Assembly (NCBI GenBank): GCA_041906305.1
Contig: JAYRJL010000007.1
Coordinates: forward strand, 1-64,000
Reading direction: 5' to 3'
Length of the DNA: 64,000 bases
From: SHVZ01 sp041906305
Lineage (GTDB): Bacteria > Pseudomonadota > Alphaproteobacteria > SHVZ01
Below the pieces are notes generated by a model, which searched no databases, was not told the DNA's origin, and saw nothing but the letters and a program-made list of their open reading frames with translations. Shown here piece by piece: positions 17,996 to 26,218 of the stretch (the first letter of the stretch is position 1; each line of letters opens with the position of its first letter). The translations under genes and the position numbers were made by a program.

Positions 17996-18703
17996 CTAGT
18001 AGGCGGACTCAGCTTCGACGAATTGCCGGAGCCGTTCAACATCCTCGATGGAAATGGAGCCGCTTCGTTCGGTGCTGACGCCCAGCGATTTCAGTCGATT
18101 GAAGGCGCGCGACAGGCTTTCAGGCGTCATCCCGAGCAGGGCCGCAAGGGTCTTCTTTTCGAAAGGAAGGTCGATCCCGGCCCCGTGCGCGGACTGATCG
18201 GCAAGAGAGATTAGGAACTGGGCCAAGCGCCGGGGGCCGGTCATGAGCTTGAGCATGGTGATCTGGTTCACGAGCCGCTTCAGCGAGGCGGACATGTAGG
18301 CCAGCATCCTGAGCTGCGCCGACGGGCTGTTGTTGAGGCATCGCCGGACCGCGGAAGCCCGAAGCTCAATGATCGAGGCCCGGCGCAGGACTTCCGCCTC
18401 GATGGGGACGGCCTTGTCGTCGAAGAGTGCCGCTTCCCCGAACAGGCACGGTGCATCGGAAATCTCTACCAGGCATCGATGCTCATAGCCGGGCAGGCGA
18501 CGCAGCAGGCAGATCGCGCCTTCGAGAACGACAAGAAGTGTTTCCCTGCCGGTCGTCAGCGCGGTGCCGGGCGCGGCGACCGCCTGGCGCGCGCCCGAAA
18601 CCAGCAGAGGAAAATCCTCGGGGCGAAGAGCCATGAACGGCGCAACTCTCTTAAGTTGCAGCAGAAATTCGGTCTTCGGTTCCGAGAAAGTGAGAGGCCC
18701 CAT
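17996..18703 (-). CDS. Crp/Fnr-family transcriptional regulator (DNR/NnrR-like), upstream paralog
   Basis: The 235-aa protein has a sensor barrel (about residues 25-140), a long dimer helix, and a winged helix with TPESLSRAF in the recognition helix, the E-SR signature for TTGA-containing sites. Cys residues exist but not in an FNR-type N-terminal cluster. It is divergent from the nir gene block. A TTGAC-N4-GTCAA palindrome lies 58 bp before its start codon and could serve both directions. It and the downstream paralog probably form a two-gene operon governing denitrification. Confidence 0.87.
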   Translation of the reverse strand: MGPLTFSEPKTEFLLQLKRVAPFMALRPEDFPLLVSGARQAVAAPGTALTTGRETLLVVLEGAICLLRRLPGYEHRCLVEISDAPCLFGEAALFDDKAVPIEAEVLRRASIIELRASAVRRCLNNSPSAQLRMLAYMSASLKRLVNQITMLKLMTGPRRLAQFLISLADQSAHGAGIDLPFEKKTLAALLGMTPESLSRAFNRLKSLGVSTERSGSISIEDVERLRQFVEAESAY

Positions 18704-18760
18704 GGCACCTCAAGCAGTCGAATGCGTGGGCAAGACTTGCACGTATCCGGGTTCGACGAA

Positions 18761-18774
18761 TTGACCTTCGTCAA
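18761..18774. promoter_or_regulatory. FNR/DNR-type operator between the regulator and the cbiX-like gene
   Basis: TTGACCTTCGTCAA is a perfect TTGAC-N4-GTCAA palindrome followed by GGCG. With its centre at 18767.5, an activator-type promoter would have a -10 near 18795-18800, where CCTAGC is found. It is the first of four such sites in the window. Confidence 0.8.
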
Positions 18775-18846
18775 GGCGATGCGGCGTGGCCACGCCTAGC
18801 CTCGCCGCGAGGTGACGCAGTTTTCGAGCACGCTCGTGGAGTCGGC

Positions 18847-19656
18847 ATGACCGGGTTGCTTGGACGGCCGCAGACGGGCTCGGCTCCGGCGATCGTGCTG
18901 GTGGCCCACGGATCGGCGTCCGAAGGCTCCGCCGGCGCCTCCATCGACATTCTGGCGGATCGGCTGCGCGGCCGGCCGGGCACAGGGCCGATCGAGACCG
19001 CGTTTCTCCGCGGATCGCCGAGCCTGCCGGACGTGCTGGCGAGGTTGTCCGAGGTTCGCGAGATCCGCATCCTTCCGATGTTCGCAGCCGAGGGCTACTA
19101 CACGGCGTCCGTCATCCCGGCGGCGATCGCCGATGCCGGTGCACTTCGGCCCCGGCAGCTCGTTCGTCAGATGCTTCCGATCGGAACTCATCCCGGCTAC
19201 GTGTCGTCGATCGCGCATCGACTGAGGACGCTCGTCTCGAACGCCGGGATCGATCCTGCCGGGACTTCGTTTCTGGCAATCGGCCATGGAAGCCGACATG
19301 CGGCGGAGGGCGGTCGGGGTGCGGCCGAGGGGCTTGCGCGCTCCCTGCGAGCCGAGTTCCGGTTGAGCGAAGCGCTCTACCTCGACAGGGAGCCAAAGGC
19401 TGACGCGTGGGTGTCGCGCGTTGCAGGGACATCCGTCGTCGTCGCGCCGGTCTTCTTCAGCGATGCCAGTCATGTGAGATGCGACGTGCCGGCATTGTTC
19501 GGTCTGGGTTGCCGGGTGCCGGCGACGGTCGATGCGATCTGCGGGCCGGTCGCCTGCCGGGGGAAGACGATCTGGTACGCGGAAATGCCGCCGTCGGCGG
19601 CGTGCGTCGCCGATCTCGTCTCCGACCTCGTCCGCTTGGTCCCGGAGGCAACGTGA
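18847..19656 (+). CDS. two-domain CbiX/SirB-like sirohydrochlorin chelatase
   Basis: The 269-aa protein has two CbiX-type repeats. The first begins IVLVAHGSA (residues about 16-24) and the second FLAIGHGSRHAAEGGRG (about 141), which supplies the HG(S) metal-site histidines. CbiX/SirB proteins insert Fe2+ or Co2+ into sirohydrochlorin. In a nirS cluster with nirE and the siroheme decarboxylases, iron insertion to give siroheme, the precursor of heme d1, is the natural role. It is preceded by an FNR/DNR-type box and overlaps the next gene (TGATG). Confidence 0.82.
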   Translation: MTGLLGRPQTGSAPAIVLVAHGSASEGSAGASIDILADRLRGRPGTGPIETAFLRGSPSLPDVLARLSEVREIRILPMFAAEGYYTASVIPAAIADAGALRPRQLVRQMLPIGTHPGYVSSIAHRLRTLVSNAGIDPAGTSFLAIGHGSRHAAEGGRGAAEGLARSLRAEFRLSEALYLDREPKADAWVSRVAGTSVVVAPVFFSDASHVRCDVPALFGLGCRVPATVDAICGPVACRGKTIWYAEMPPSAACVADLVSDLVRLVPEAT

Positions 19657-20654
19657 TGGAAGAGCATCCGTTCGCCGCCTACGTTCGGATTCTCGGGAAG
19701 GGGCCGAACCTCTCGCGGGCGTTGACCGAAAGCGAAGCCTTCGCGGCGATGCGGATGATTCTTTCCGATGAGGTCGAGCCGATCCAACTCGGAGCGTTCC
19801 TCTGCCTGCTGCGGGTCAAGACCGAGACGGCCGAGGAGATCGCCGGCATCGTGCGGGCCGCACGGTCGAGCCTGATGCGCCCCGCGGAGACCGTCCCGAT
19901 AGATATCGACTGGCCAACCTACGCGGGCAAGACGCGACGGCTTCCTTGGTATCTGGTCGCGGCGCGGTTGCTGGCTGACCGTGGAATCCGGGTGCTTCTG
20001 CACGGAAGCGCAGGGCAGGCGCCAGGTCGACTTCACGCCGAGGAGATTCTGGAGGTCCTGTCGATTCCGCGTTCGACGAGCCTTGCAGAGGCCGGCGAGC
20101 AAGTGCGGCGCACGTCGATCGCCTACCTGCCACTCGACTGCTTCGCCTCCCGTCTCGACTCTCTCTTGAAGCTTAGGTCGGTGCTGGGGGTGCGTTCTCC
20201 GCTCAATACGGCGCTGCGCCAGCTCAACCCGCTCGGGGCGCCGCACCAGCTGATCGGCGTCGCACATCCGTCCTATCGGACGGTCCATCGTGCCGCGGCG
20301 GCGCAGCTGCGCCAGCCGCACATGGCGGTCTTCAAAGGGGAGGGAGGCGAAGCCGAGCGGCGTCCGGAGAAGGAGTGCGATGTCCTTTTTCTCCATGATG
20401 AGGTGACGTCGGAGGAGACTTTCGAAGCGATGGTCCGCGGCCCGGTCGAGCAGGTCGAACAACCGCTCGACCCGCGATACATCGCCGCGCTGTGGGACGG
20501 ACAGATCGAAGACTCCGTCGCCGAAGCCGCCGTCACCGGAACGGCGGCGATCGCGATCCGCCTTCTGCGACGCGCCTCTACCCAGGAGGCGGCGGTCGCC
20601 CTGGCGCGGGACTGGTGGCGGAACCGTTCGCAAGCGAGCACCTGCGGCACTTGA
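19656..20654 (+). CDS. TrpD/YbiB-like glycosyltransferase-fold protein of unknown function
   Basis: The 332-aa protein has the anthranilate phosphoribosyltransferase architecture: an N-terminal helical bundle (LSRALTESEAFAAMRMIL) and an alpha/beta domain. The TrpD substrate motifs are replaced: where TrpD has a Gly-rich pyrophosphate loop and KHGNR, here HGSAGQ is seen. It is therefore more like the YbiB group, some of which bind nucleic acids, than a Trp enzyme. The start ATG 19656 overlaps the chelatase stop. Its stop codon lies inside the nirS operator. Confidence 0.7.
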   Translation: MEEHPFAAYVRILGKGPNLSRALTESEAFAAMRMILSDEVEPIQLGAFLCLLRVKTETAEEIAGIVRAARSSLMRPAETVPIDIDWPTYAGKTRRLPWYLVAARLLADRGIRVLLHGSAGQAPGRLHAEEILEVLSIPRSTSLAEAGEQVRRTSIAYLPLDCFASRLDSLLKLRSVLGVRSPLNTALRQLNPLGAPHQLIGVAHPSYRTVHRAAAAQLRQPHMAVFKGEGGEAERRPEKECDVLFLHDEVTSEETFEAMVRGPVEQVEQPLDPRYIAALWDGQIEDSVAEAAVTGTAAIAIRLLRRASTQEAAVALARDWWRNRSQASTCGT

Positions 20655-20664
20655 CCATCGTCAA
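20651..20664 (+). promoter_or_regulatory. FNR/DNR-type operator of nirS
   Basis: TTGACCATCGTCAA, followed by GGCG, lies 62 bp before the nirS start codon, a distance fitting class II activation about 41 bp upstream of transcription start. Its TTGA contains the TGA stop of the preceding gene. The sequence is identical to the operator of the nitric-oxide-reductase-like operon at 33281. Confidence 0.85.
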
Positions 20665-20726
20665 GGCGCTCACGCGCTGCAGGATGATACGGAATCCCCC
20701 ATATCCGCGAACAGGGGAGAAGGTCG

Positions 20727-22475
20727 ATGGACCTGCATGCTTGGCTCTCGCGTCGGCTCCTTGCCGGCGCTACCTTGACCGCCGCTTTGGCTCTGGCCGG
20801 GACCGTCGCCACGGCGCAGCAGGCGCCACAACCCGGTCACCAGACGAGTCCCGGCGGCCAGTATCAACCGAGCCTCGACGTCTTGAAGCAGATGCCGACG
20901 GACCGGCCTGGCGCCCAGGCCGGTGTTCCGGCCCTGACGGACGCCGAGTTCAATGACGCCAAGCAGATCTACTTCGAGCGTTGTGCCGGCTGTCATGGCG
21001 TCCTGCGCAAGGGGGCGACGGGCAAGCCGCTGACGACGAAGATCACGCGGGAGCTCGGGGCCGAGCACCTCAAGAACTTCATCACGTATGGTTCGCCGGC
21101 CGGCATGCCCAACTGGGGTACGTCGGGCGATCTGACCGAAAAGCAGATCGACGTGATGGTCAAGTATCTGCTGAACGAGCCGCCTACGCCGCCGGAATAC
21201 GGCATGGCCGAGATCAAGCAGAGCTGGAAGATCCTGGTTCCGCCGGAGAAGCGGCCGAAATCCAAGCAGAACAAGCTCGACGTCAGCAACCTCTTCTCGG
21301 TCACCCTGCGTGATACGGGCGAGGTTGCCCTCATCGACGGCAAGAGTAAGAAGATCGCGAGCGTCATCAAGACCGGGTACGCGGTCCACATCTCGCGGCT
21401 GTCTGCATCGGGACGGTATCTCTACGTCATCGGCCGCGACGCCAAGATCAACCTGATCGACCTCTGGATGGAGTCGCCCGATACGGTCGCCGAAATCAAG
21501 ATCGGGCTGGAGGCACGCTCGGTCGATACCTCGAAGATGAAAGGCTACGAGGACAAGTTCGCGATCGCAGGCTCGTATTGGCCCCCGCAGTACGTCGTCA
21601 TGAATGGCGACACGCTGGAGCCGATCAAGGTCGTCTCCACGCGCGGAATGACGGTCGACACCCAGGAGTATCACCCCGAGCCGCGCGTCGCCGCGATCGT
21701 TGCGTCGCACTACCACCCGGAGTTCGTCGTCAACGTCAAGGAAACGGGGAAGATCCAGCTCGTCAACTACAAGGATCTCAAGAACCTGCAGGTGACGGAG
21801 ATCGACTCCGAGCGCTTCCTTCACGACGGCGGCTTCGACTCGACCAAGCGCTACTTCCTGGTCGCGGCCAACGCGCGTGACACCATCGCGGTGACCGACC
21901 TCAAGGAGCGGAAGCTGGCGGCGCTGATCAAGGTCGGCAAAACGCCGCATCCTGGCCGAGGGGCGAACTTCATCCATCCGCAGTTCGGGCCCGTGTGGGC
22001 GACCGGCCATCTCGGCGACGACTCGATCTCGCTCATCGGCACGGATCCGGTCAAGCACAAGGACAATGCATGGAAGGTCGTCCAGACCCTGAGCGGCCAG
22101 GGCGGCGGCTCCCTGTTCATCAAGACCCATCCCAAGAGCCGAAACCTTTGGGTCGACACGCCGCTCAATCCTGAGCCCAGCATCGCATCGTCCGTCGCCG
22201 TGTTCGATCTCGACAATCTCGGCAAGGATCCCGAGATCCTGCCCATCGGCGAATGGTCGGGTATCAGCGAGGGTGTCCGACGGGTCGTCCATCCCGAATA
22301 CAACAAGGATGGGACGGAGGTCTGGTTCTCGGTGTGGAACGCCAAGAATCAGCAGTCGGCGATCGTCGTCGTCGACGACAAGACGCGCAAGCTGAAGGCC
22401 GTGATCAAGGATCCGCGTCTGATCACGCCGACCGGCAAGTTCAACGTCTTCAACACGCAGCACGACATCTACTGA
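20727..22475 (+). CDS. nirS: cytochrome cd1 nitrite reductase
   Basis: The 582-aa periplasmic precursor reduces nitrite to NO. A Sec signal covers roughly residues 1-31. The heme c motif CAGCH (Cys86, Cys89, His90) lies in an N-terminal cytochrome domain. The eight-bladed heme d1 propeller follows, with the axial His221 (YAVHISR) and the distal pair His366 (RFLHDGGF) and His408 (GKTPHPGRG). The C-terminus NVFNTQHDIY is typical of NirS. Length and all catalytic residues are intact. A good ribosome binding site (GGAGAAGG) precedes ATG 20727. It leads a ten-gene operon making its heme d1. Confidence 0.98.
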   Translation: MDLHAWLSRRLLAGATLTAALALAGTVATAQQAPQPGHQTSPGGQYQPSLDVLKQMPTDRPGAQAGVPALTDAEFNDAKQIYFERCAGCHGVLRKGATGKPLTTKITRELGAEHLKNFITYGSPAGMPNWGTSGDLTEKQIDVMVKYLLNEPPTPPEYGMAEIKQSWKILVPPEKRPKSKQNKLDVSNLFSVTLRDTGEVALIDGKSKKIASVIKTGYAVHISRLSASGRYLYVIGRDAKINLIDLWMESPDTVAEIKIGLEARSVDTSKMKGYEDKFAIAGSYWPPQYVVMNGDTLEPIKVVSTRGMTVDTQEYHPEPRVAAIVASHYHPEFVVNVKETGKIQLVNYKDLKNLQVTEIDSERFLHDGGFDSTKRYFLVAANARDTIAVTDLKERKLAALIKVGKTPHPGRGANFIHPQFGPVWATGHLGDDSISLIGTDPVKHKDNAWKVVQTLSGQGGGSLFIKTHPKSRNLWVDTPLNPEPSIASSVAVFDLDNLGKDPEILPIGEWSGISEGVRRVVHPEYNKDGTEVWFSVWNAKNQQSAIVVVDDKTRKLKAVIKDPRLITPTGKFNVFNTQHDIY

Positions 22476-22480
22476 GGAAT

Positions 22481-22511
22481 GCGAGGCGGCGGCCGGTGGC
22501 CGCCGCCTCGC
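22481..22511 (+). other. 14-bp perfect hairpin between nirS and nirE
   Basis: A perfect 14-bp GC-rich stem (22481-22494 with 22498-22511) closes a GGT loop, 5 bp after the nirS stop. No T run follows, so it is not a classic terminator. In this place it probably stabilises the 3' end of an abundant nirS message or attenuates read-through into the cofactor genes. Confidence 0.65.
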
Positions 22512-22536
22512 CGATCGCATCCGCAGGGAGGCACTC

Positions 22537-23331
22537 GTGACCGGAGGCTGCGTACACTTCGTCGGAGCGGGCCCGGGCGACCCCGAGCTCCTGACGGTGA
22601 AGGCGGTGAAGCGCCTCGCCGAGGCTGACGCAGTCGTCTATGACCGCCTCGTCTCGCCCGAAATCCTGGATCGTGTCCCACCCGGCGCGGCACGGCTCTA
22701 TGTCGGCAAGATGCCGGGCTGCCATCCCATCCCCCAGGAGCAGATCAACGCTCTCCTCGCCGATCTCGCGCGCGCCGGAAAGAAGGTCGTCCGGCTCAAG
22801 GGCGGCGATCCTCTGGTTTTCGGCCGTGGCAGCGAGGAGGCCGCCCACCTCTCCCGGCTCGGCATTCCCTTCGAGGTGATCCCCGGCATCACTTCGGCGT
22901 CGGGTTGCGCCGCCGCCTTCGGCATTCCGCTCACCCATCGCGGCCTCGCGACCGGCGTCAGGTTCGTCACCGGACACTGTCGGGAAGACACCGATCTCGA
23001 TCTCGACTGGAACGGTCTCGCCGACCCCCAGACGACCCTGGTCGTCTACATGGGGCTCGCAACGCTTCCCATCATCTGCGCCCGCCTGATCGCGGCGGGG
23101 CTGGATCCGTCGACGCCGGCGGCCGCCATCGCCGACGGAACCACGCCCCGCCAGCGGATCTGCCGAGCGACCATCGAGACGATCGCCGAAAAGATCCTCG
23201 CCGAAGAGTTCCAGTCGCCGACACTCATCGTGATCGGCCATGTCGTGGCGTTGAGCGAGAAGCTGGTTTCGCCGCTGGTCGCCGCATCGGTATCGGAGAA
23301 GTATCGTGGTCCGCGGCTCGTGGTGGCTTGA
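22537..23331 (+). CDS. nirE: uroporphyrinogen-III C-methyltransferase
   Basis: The 264-aa SAM-dependent enzyme methylates uroporphyrinogen III at C2 and C7 to give precorrin-2, the entry to siroheme and heme d1. SUMT signatures: VGAGPGDPELLTVKA at the N-terminus, VVYDRLV, RLKGGDPLVFGRGSEE, PGITSASGCAA, and VVYMGLATLP. The start is GTG 22537, preceded by GCAGGGAGG. It overlaps nirC by 26 bp. Its place just after nirS supports the nirE name over a general cobA/cysG role. Confidence 0.93.
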   Translation: MTGGCVHFVGAGPGDPELLTVKAVKRLAEADAVVYDRLVSPEILDRVPPGAARLYVGKMPGCHPIPQEQINALLADLARAGKKVVRLKGGDPLVFGRGSEEAAHLSRLGIPFEVIPGITSASGCAAAFGIPLTHRGLATGVRFVTGHCREDTDLDLDWNGLADPQTTLVVYMGLATLPIICARLIAAGLDPSTPAAAIADGTTPRQRICRATIETIAEKILAEEFQSPTLIVIGHVVALSEKLVSPLVAASVSEKYRGPRLVVA

Positions 23332-23635
23332 GGCCCTTGCCCTTGCGGCGACCCTTTCGTTGATCGGTTCCGGCGTCGCCGCGGAACTGCCGAGCGTGCA
23401 GCGGCAGACCGAACTCCGTCGGCTGCTCGACCACGATTGCGGTTCCTGTCACGGCCTGACGCGGCGGGGAGGGCTCGGCCCCGCCCTGTCGTCCATCGCG
23501 CTCGACGAGCGGGACGACGAGAGTCTCGTCGACACGATTCTCAACGGCCGCCGCGGGACGCCGATGCCTCCCTGGGGAGTCGAGCTGACACGAAGCGAAG
23601 CGCGCTGGCTCGTCGACCAGATGCGAGGCAGGTAA
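23306..23635 (+). CDS. nirC: NirC-like periplasmic c-type cytochrome
   Basis: The 109-aa precursor has a signal peptide (about residues 1-26), one heme motif CGSCH, and a likely axial Met in the GTPMPPW segment. NirC is a small monoheme cytochrome that can feed electrons to NirS or take part in late heme d1 maturation. The start GTG 23306 lies inside nirE with GGAGAAG just upstream. nirF starts 4 bp after the stop. Confidence 0.88.
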   Translation: MVRGSWWLEALALAATLSLIGSGVAAELPSVQRQTELRRLLDHDCGSCHGLTRRGGLGPALSSIALDERDDESLVDTILNGRRGTPMPPWGVELTRSEARWLVDQMRGR

Positions 23636-23639
23636 GGAA

Positions 23640-24827
23640 ATGAAGACTCTGGCGATCGTCGCAACCCTGATCGGAATGATCGCGACCGGCCCGGCTCCAG
23701 CGCAGGAGGCAGCGGTATCGGTGCGAGGGACCGGCGATCTCGGTCTCGTGGTGGAAAGAGCCGCTGGCCGCGTTGTCGTCGTCGAGACGTCCACGCCGTC
23801 GCGGCTCTACGCCATCGACGGGCTGGGCGACCTGTCGCACGCGACCGCCGTCTTCTCCCGCGACGCCAGATACGCCTATGTGTTCGGCCGCGACGGCGGG
23901 CTGAGCAAGCTCGACCTCCTGGCCGGACGCCTGGTCAAGCGCGTGATCCAGGCCGGCAACAGCATCGGCGGCGCGATCTCGCAGAACGGGCGCGTCGTCG
24001 CGGTCTCGAACTACGAGCCAGGCGGCGTCCGGCTGTTCGATGCCGACAGCCTGGCGCCGTTGGCCGAGATTCCCGCCATCGGCGAGGGTGGAAAGCGCTC
24101 CAAGGTCGTCGGTCTGGTCGACACGCCCGACAACGGTCTCGCCTTTTCGCTCTACGACACCGGCGAGATCTGGACTGCCGACATCACCGATCCGGCGACC
24201 CCTAAGATCACCCGCTACCGGGACGTCGGCCTGCTTCCCTACGACGGGATGATCACACCGGACGGGCGCTACTACGCCGCGGGCCTGTTCGGCGAAGACG
24301 GCGTCGCATTGCTCGATCTCTGGAATCCGAAGGCAGGCGTGCGGCGAATTCTCGATGGCTACGGGCATGGCGCCGAGCCGCTTCCCATCTACAAGATGCC
24401 GCATCTTGAAGGGTGGGCGACGGTGGGGGATCGGGCCTTTCTGCCCGCCGTGGGCCGGCACGAACTCCTGGTGGCCTCGATGAACGACTGGCGCGAAGTC
24501 GGGCGGGTCGCGGTGCATGGGCAGCCGGTATTCGCCGTGGCGCGCCCGGATGGACGCCATGTCTGGGTCAACTTCGCCCACCCGCTCAATGATGTCGTCC
24601 AGGTCATCGACGTGCCGAGCCTGTCGGTCGTCGCGACGTTGAGACCCGGGCCGGCGGTCCTGCACATGGAGTTCACGCCGCGCGGCGACCAGGCCTGGGT
24701 GTCGGTGCGCGACCAGAACCGCGTCGACGTCTACGACACGAGGCGTCTGGAACGGATCGCGAGCATCCCAGCGGACAGCCCCAGCGGCATCTTCCTGACC
24801 GCCCGGTCGGGCAGGCTCGGATATTGA
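23640..24827 (+). CDS. nirF: heme d1 biosynthesis protein NirF
   Basis: This 395-aa protein is a NirS-propeller homolog without a cytochrome c domain. A signal peptide (about residues 1-22, ending APAQEA) sends it to the periplasm, where NirF acts on a late heme d1 intermediate. Propeller repeats are visible (YAYVFGRDGGLSKLDLLAG, VWVNFAHPLNDVVQVID). Length and place between nirC and nirD match known clusters. Confidence 0.95.
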   Translation: MKTLAIVATLIGMIATGPAPAQEAAVSVRGTGDLGLVVERAAGRVVVVETSTPSRLYAIDGLGDLSHATAVFSRDARYAYVFGRDGGLSKLDLLAGRLVKRVIQAGNSIGGAISQNGRVVAVSNYEPGGVRLFDADSLAPLAEIPAIGEGGKRSKVVGLVDTPDNGLAFSLYDTGEIWTADITDPATPKITRYRDVGLLPYDGMITPDGRYYAAGLFGEDGVALLDLWNPKAGVRRILDGYGHGAEPLPIYKMPHLEGWATVGDRAFLPAVGRHELLVASMNDWREVGRVAVHGQPVFAVARPDGRHVWVNFAHPLNDVVQVIDVPSLSVVATLRPGPAVLHMEFTPRGDQAWVSVRDQNRVDVYDTRRLERIASIPADSPSGIFLTARSGRLGY

Positions 24828-24837
24828 GTCGACCGCG

Positions 24838-25287
24838 GTGACCTTGAACCCTCTTGCACGTGCGCTCGTCGATCGCTTCCAGCGGAGCATGCCGCTCGAG
24901 CCGCGTCCCTTTGCGGCCATGGGATGCGAGGTCGGATCGAGCGAAGAAGAGGTCCTCCAGGTCCTCGAGGAGTTGAAGGAGGAAGGGACGCTCAGCCGTG
25001 TCGGTGCCGTCGTTCCGCCGGGCGTCCTCGGGGCCAGCACGCTTGCGGCCATGGAGGTTCCCTCCGAGCGGCTGACCGACGTGGCGGGCATCGTCGGCAG
25101 CTATGTCGAGGTCAACCACAACTACGAACGGGAGCATCAGCTGAATCTCTGGTTCGTGGTCACCGCTCCCGACCGGAGCCGCGTCGATGCGGTTCTTGCG
25201 GAGATCGAACGGCGAACGGGGATCGAGGTGCTCGATCTGCCCTTGGAGCGTTCCTATCGCATCGATCTGGGGTTCGCGATCCCATGA
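24838..25287 (+). CDS. nirD: siroheme decarboxylase subunit NirD
   Basis: The 149-aa Lrp/AsnC-like protein has an N-terminal HTH-like region (EEEVLQVLEELKEEGTLSRVGAV) and an AsnC-type domain with HNYEREHQLNLWFV. NirD, NirL, NirG and NirH together decarboxylate siroheme to 12,18-didecarboxysiroheme. The start is GTG 24838; the stop overlaps the nirL ATG (ATGA). The name follows gene order nirF-D-L-G-H-J and the HNY...LW pattern shared with NirG. Confidence 0.9.
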   Translation: MTLNPLARALVDRFQRSMPLEPRPFAAMGCEVGSSEEEVLQVLEELKEEGTLSRVGAVVPPGVLGASTLAAMEVPSERLTDVAGIVGSYVEVNHNYEREHQLNLWFVVTAPDRSRVDAVLAEIERRTGIEVLDLPLERSYRIDLGFAIP

Positions 25288-25802
25288 ATCTGACCGCGCT
25301 CGATCGACGGATCTTGGCAGGTGCCGCGGAAGGGCTCGATCTCGTCCCGGCGCCGTTCGAAGAGCTGGGAAGAGCGCTGGGCCTCGATATGTCGACCGTA
25401 ATCGACCGGCTTGGTTCGCTCCGGGACATGGGGGCGATCAAACGCCTGGGGCTCGTCGTCCGGCACCACGAGCTCGGCTTCCGTTCCAATGCCATGGTCG
25501 TCTGGGACATCCCCGACGATCAGGTCGATGCCCTCGGCGAGCGCATGGCTCGCTACCCCTTCGTGACGCTCTGCTATCGCCGGCGACGATCGCCTCCGCG
25601 CTGGCCCTACAACCTTTTCGCCATGATCCACGGGAAGGAGAGGCAGGTCGTCGTGGATCAGATCGATCGTCTCAACCAGGACCTCGGGCTACGGGATCGC
25701 GCCCAGTCGGTTCTGTTCAGTCGAACCCGCTTCAAGCAAAGGGGCGCGCGCTACGAGGCGCGCACGGGAGCCGCATGGACGAGCTCGACCGCCGCATCGT
25801 GA
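25284..25802 (+). CDS. nirL: siroheme decarboxylase subunit NirL
   Basis: This 172-aa Lrp/AsnC-like protein has an N-terminal HTH-like domain (LDRRILAGAAEGLDLVPAPF) and a C-terminal domain with TLCYRRRR and WPYNLFAMIHG, typical of NirL/NirH. It works with NirD as a heteromer in siroheme decarboxylation. It is coupled to nirD by an ATGA overlap and overlaps nirG by 28 bp. Confidence 0.9.
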   Translation: MNLTALDRRILAGAAEGLDLVPAPFEELGRALGLDMSTVIDRLGSLRDMGAIKRLGLVVRHHELGFRSNAMVVWDIPDDQVDALGERMARYPFVTLCYRRRRSPPRWPYNLFAMIHGKERQVVVDQIDRLNQDLGLRDRAQSVLFSRTRFKQRGARYEARTGAAWTSSTAAS

Positions 25803-26218
25803 ATGCGCTCCAGGGCGGGTTTCCGATAGCCGAGCGGCCCTTTGCCGAGGCGGCGGAGAGCCTCGGTATCGATGAAGCCACCCTGATCGACCGCCTTCGC
25901 ACGATGCTCGACGGCGGAACACTCAGCCGTTTCGGGCCTCTGTTCGACGCCGAGCGGCTCGGCGGCGCCTTCTGCCTTTGCGCCTTGGCCGTGCCCGAGG
26001 ATCGGTTCGACGAAGTGGCGGGCCTGGTGAATGCGATGCCCGAAGTCGCGCACAACTACGCTCGAGCGCACAGGTTCAACATGTGGTTCGTTCTGGCGAC
26101 GGCGCATCCTCCGGAGATCGACCAAGCAATCGGCCGGATCGAGGCCGCGACGGGCCTCGAGGTGATGGCGATGCCGAAGGAGGCCGAATACTTCATCGGC
26201 CTGAGGTTGGTCGCATGA
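25775..26218 (+). CDS. nirG: siroheme decarboxylase subunit NirG
   Basis: The 147-aa Lrp/AsnC-like protein shares with NirD the HNYARAHRFNMWFVLAT motif and an N-terminal HTH-like fold (MDELDRRIVNALQGGFPI). It is a member of the NirDLGH set. The ATG 25775 lies inside nirL and is preceded by a GGGAG site. The stop overlaps the nirH start (ATGA). Confidence 0.9.
   Translation: MDELDRRIVNALQGGFPIAERPFAEAAESLGIDEATLIDRLRTMLDGGTLSRFGPLFDAERLGGAFCLCALAVPEDRFDEVAGLVNAMPEVAHNYARAHRFNMWFVLATAHPPEIDQAIGRIEAATGLEVMAMPKEAEYFIGLRLVA

Noticed and set aside
17245..18703. Calling either regulator FNR
   Set aside because: No N-terminal four-cysteine set for a 4Fe-4S cluster is present in either protein.
19656..20654. 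Anthranilate phosphoribosyltransferase (trpD)
   Set aside because: The fold matches, but the Gly-rich pyrophosphate loop and KHGNR motif are not present and no trp genes are near.
20670..22520. 616-codon open frame antisense to nirS
   Set aside because: It mirrors the nirS codon phase in GC-rich DNA, has an Arg/Asp/Leu-rich composition with no domain, and nirS is unambiguous on the other strand.
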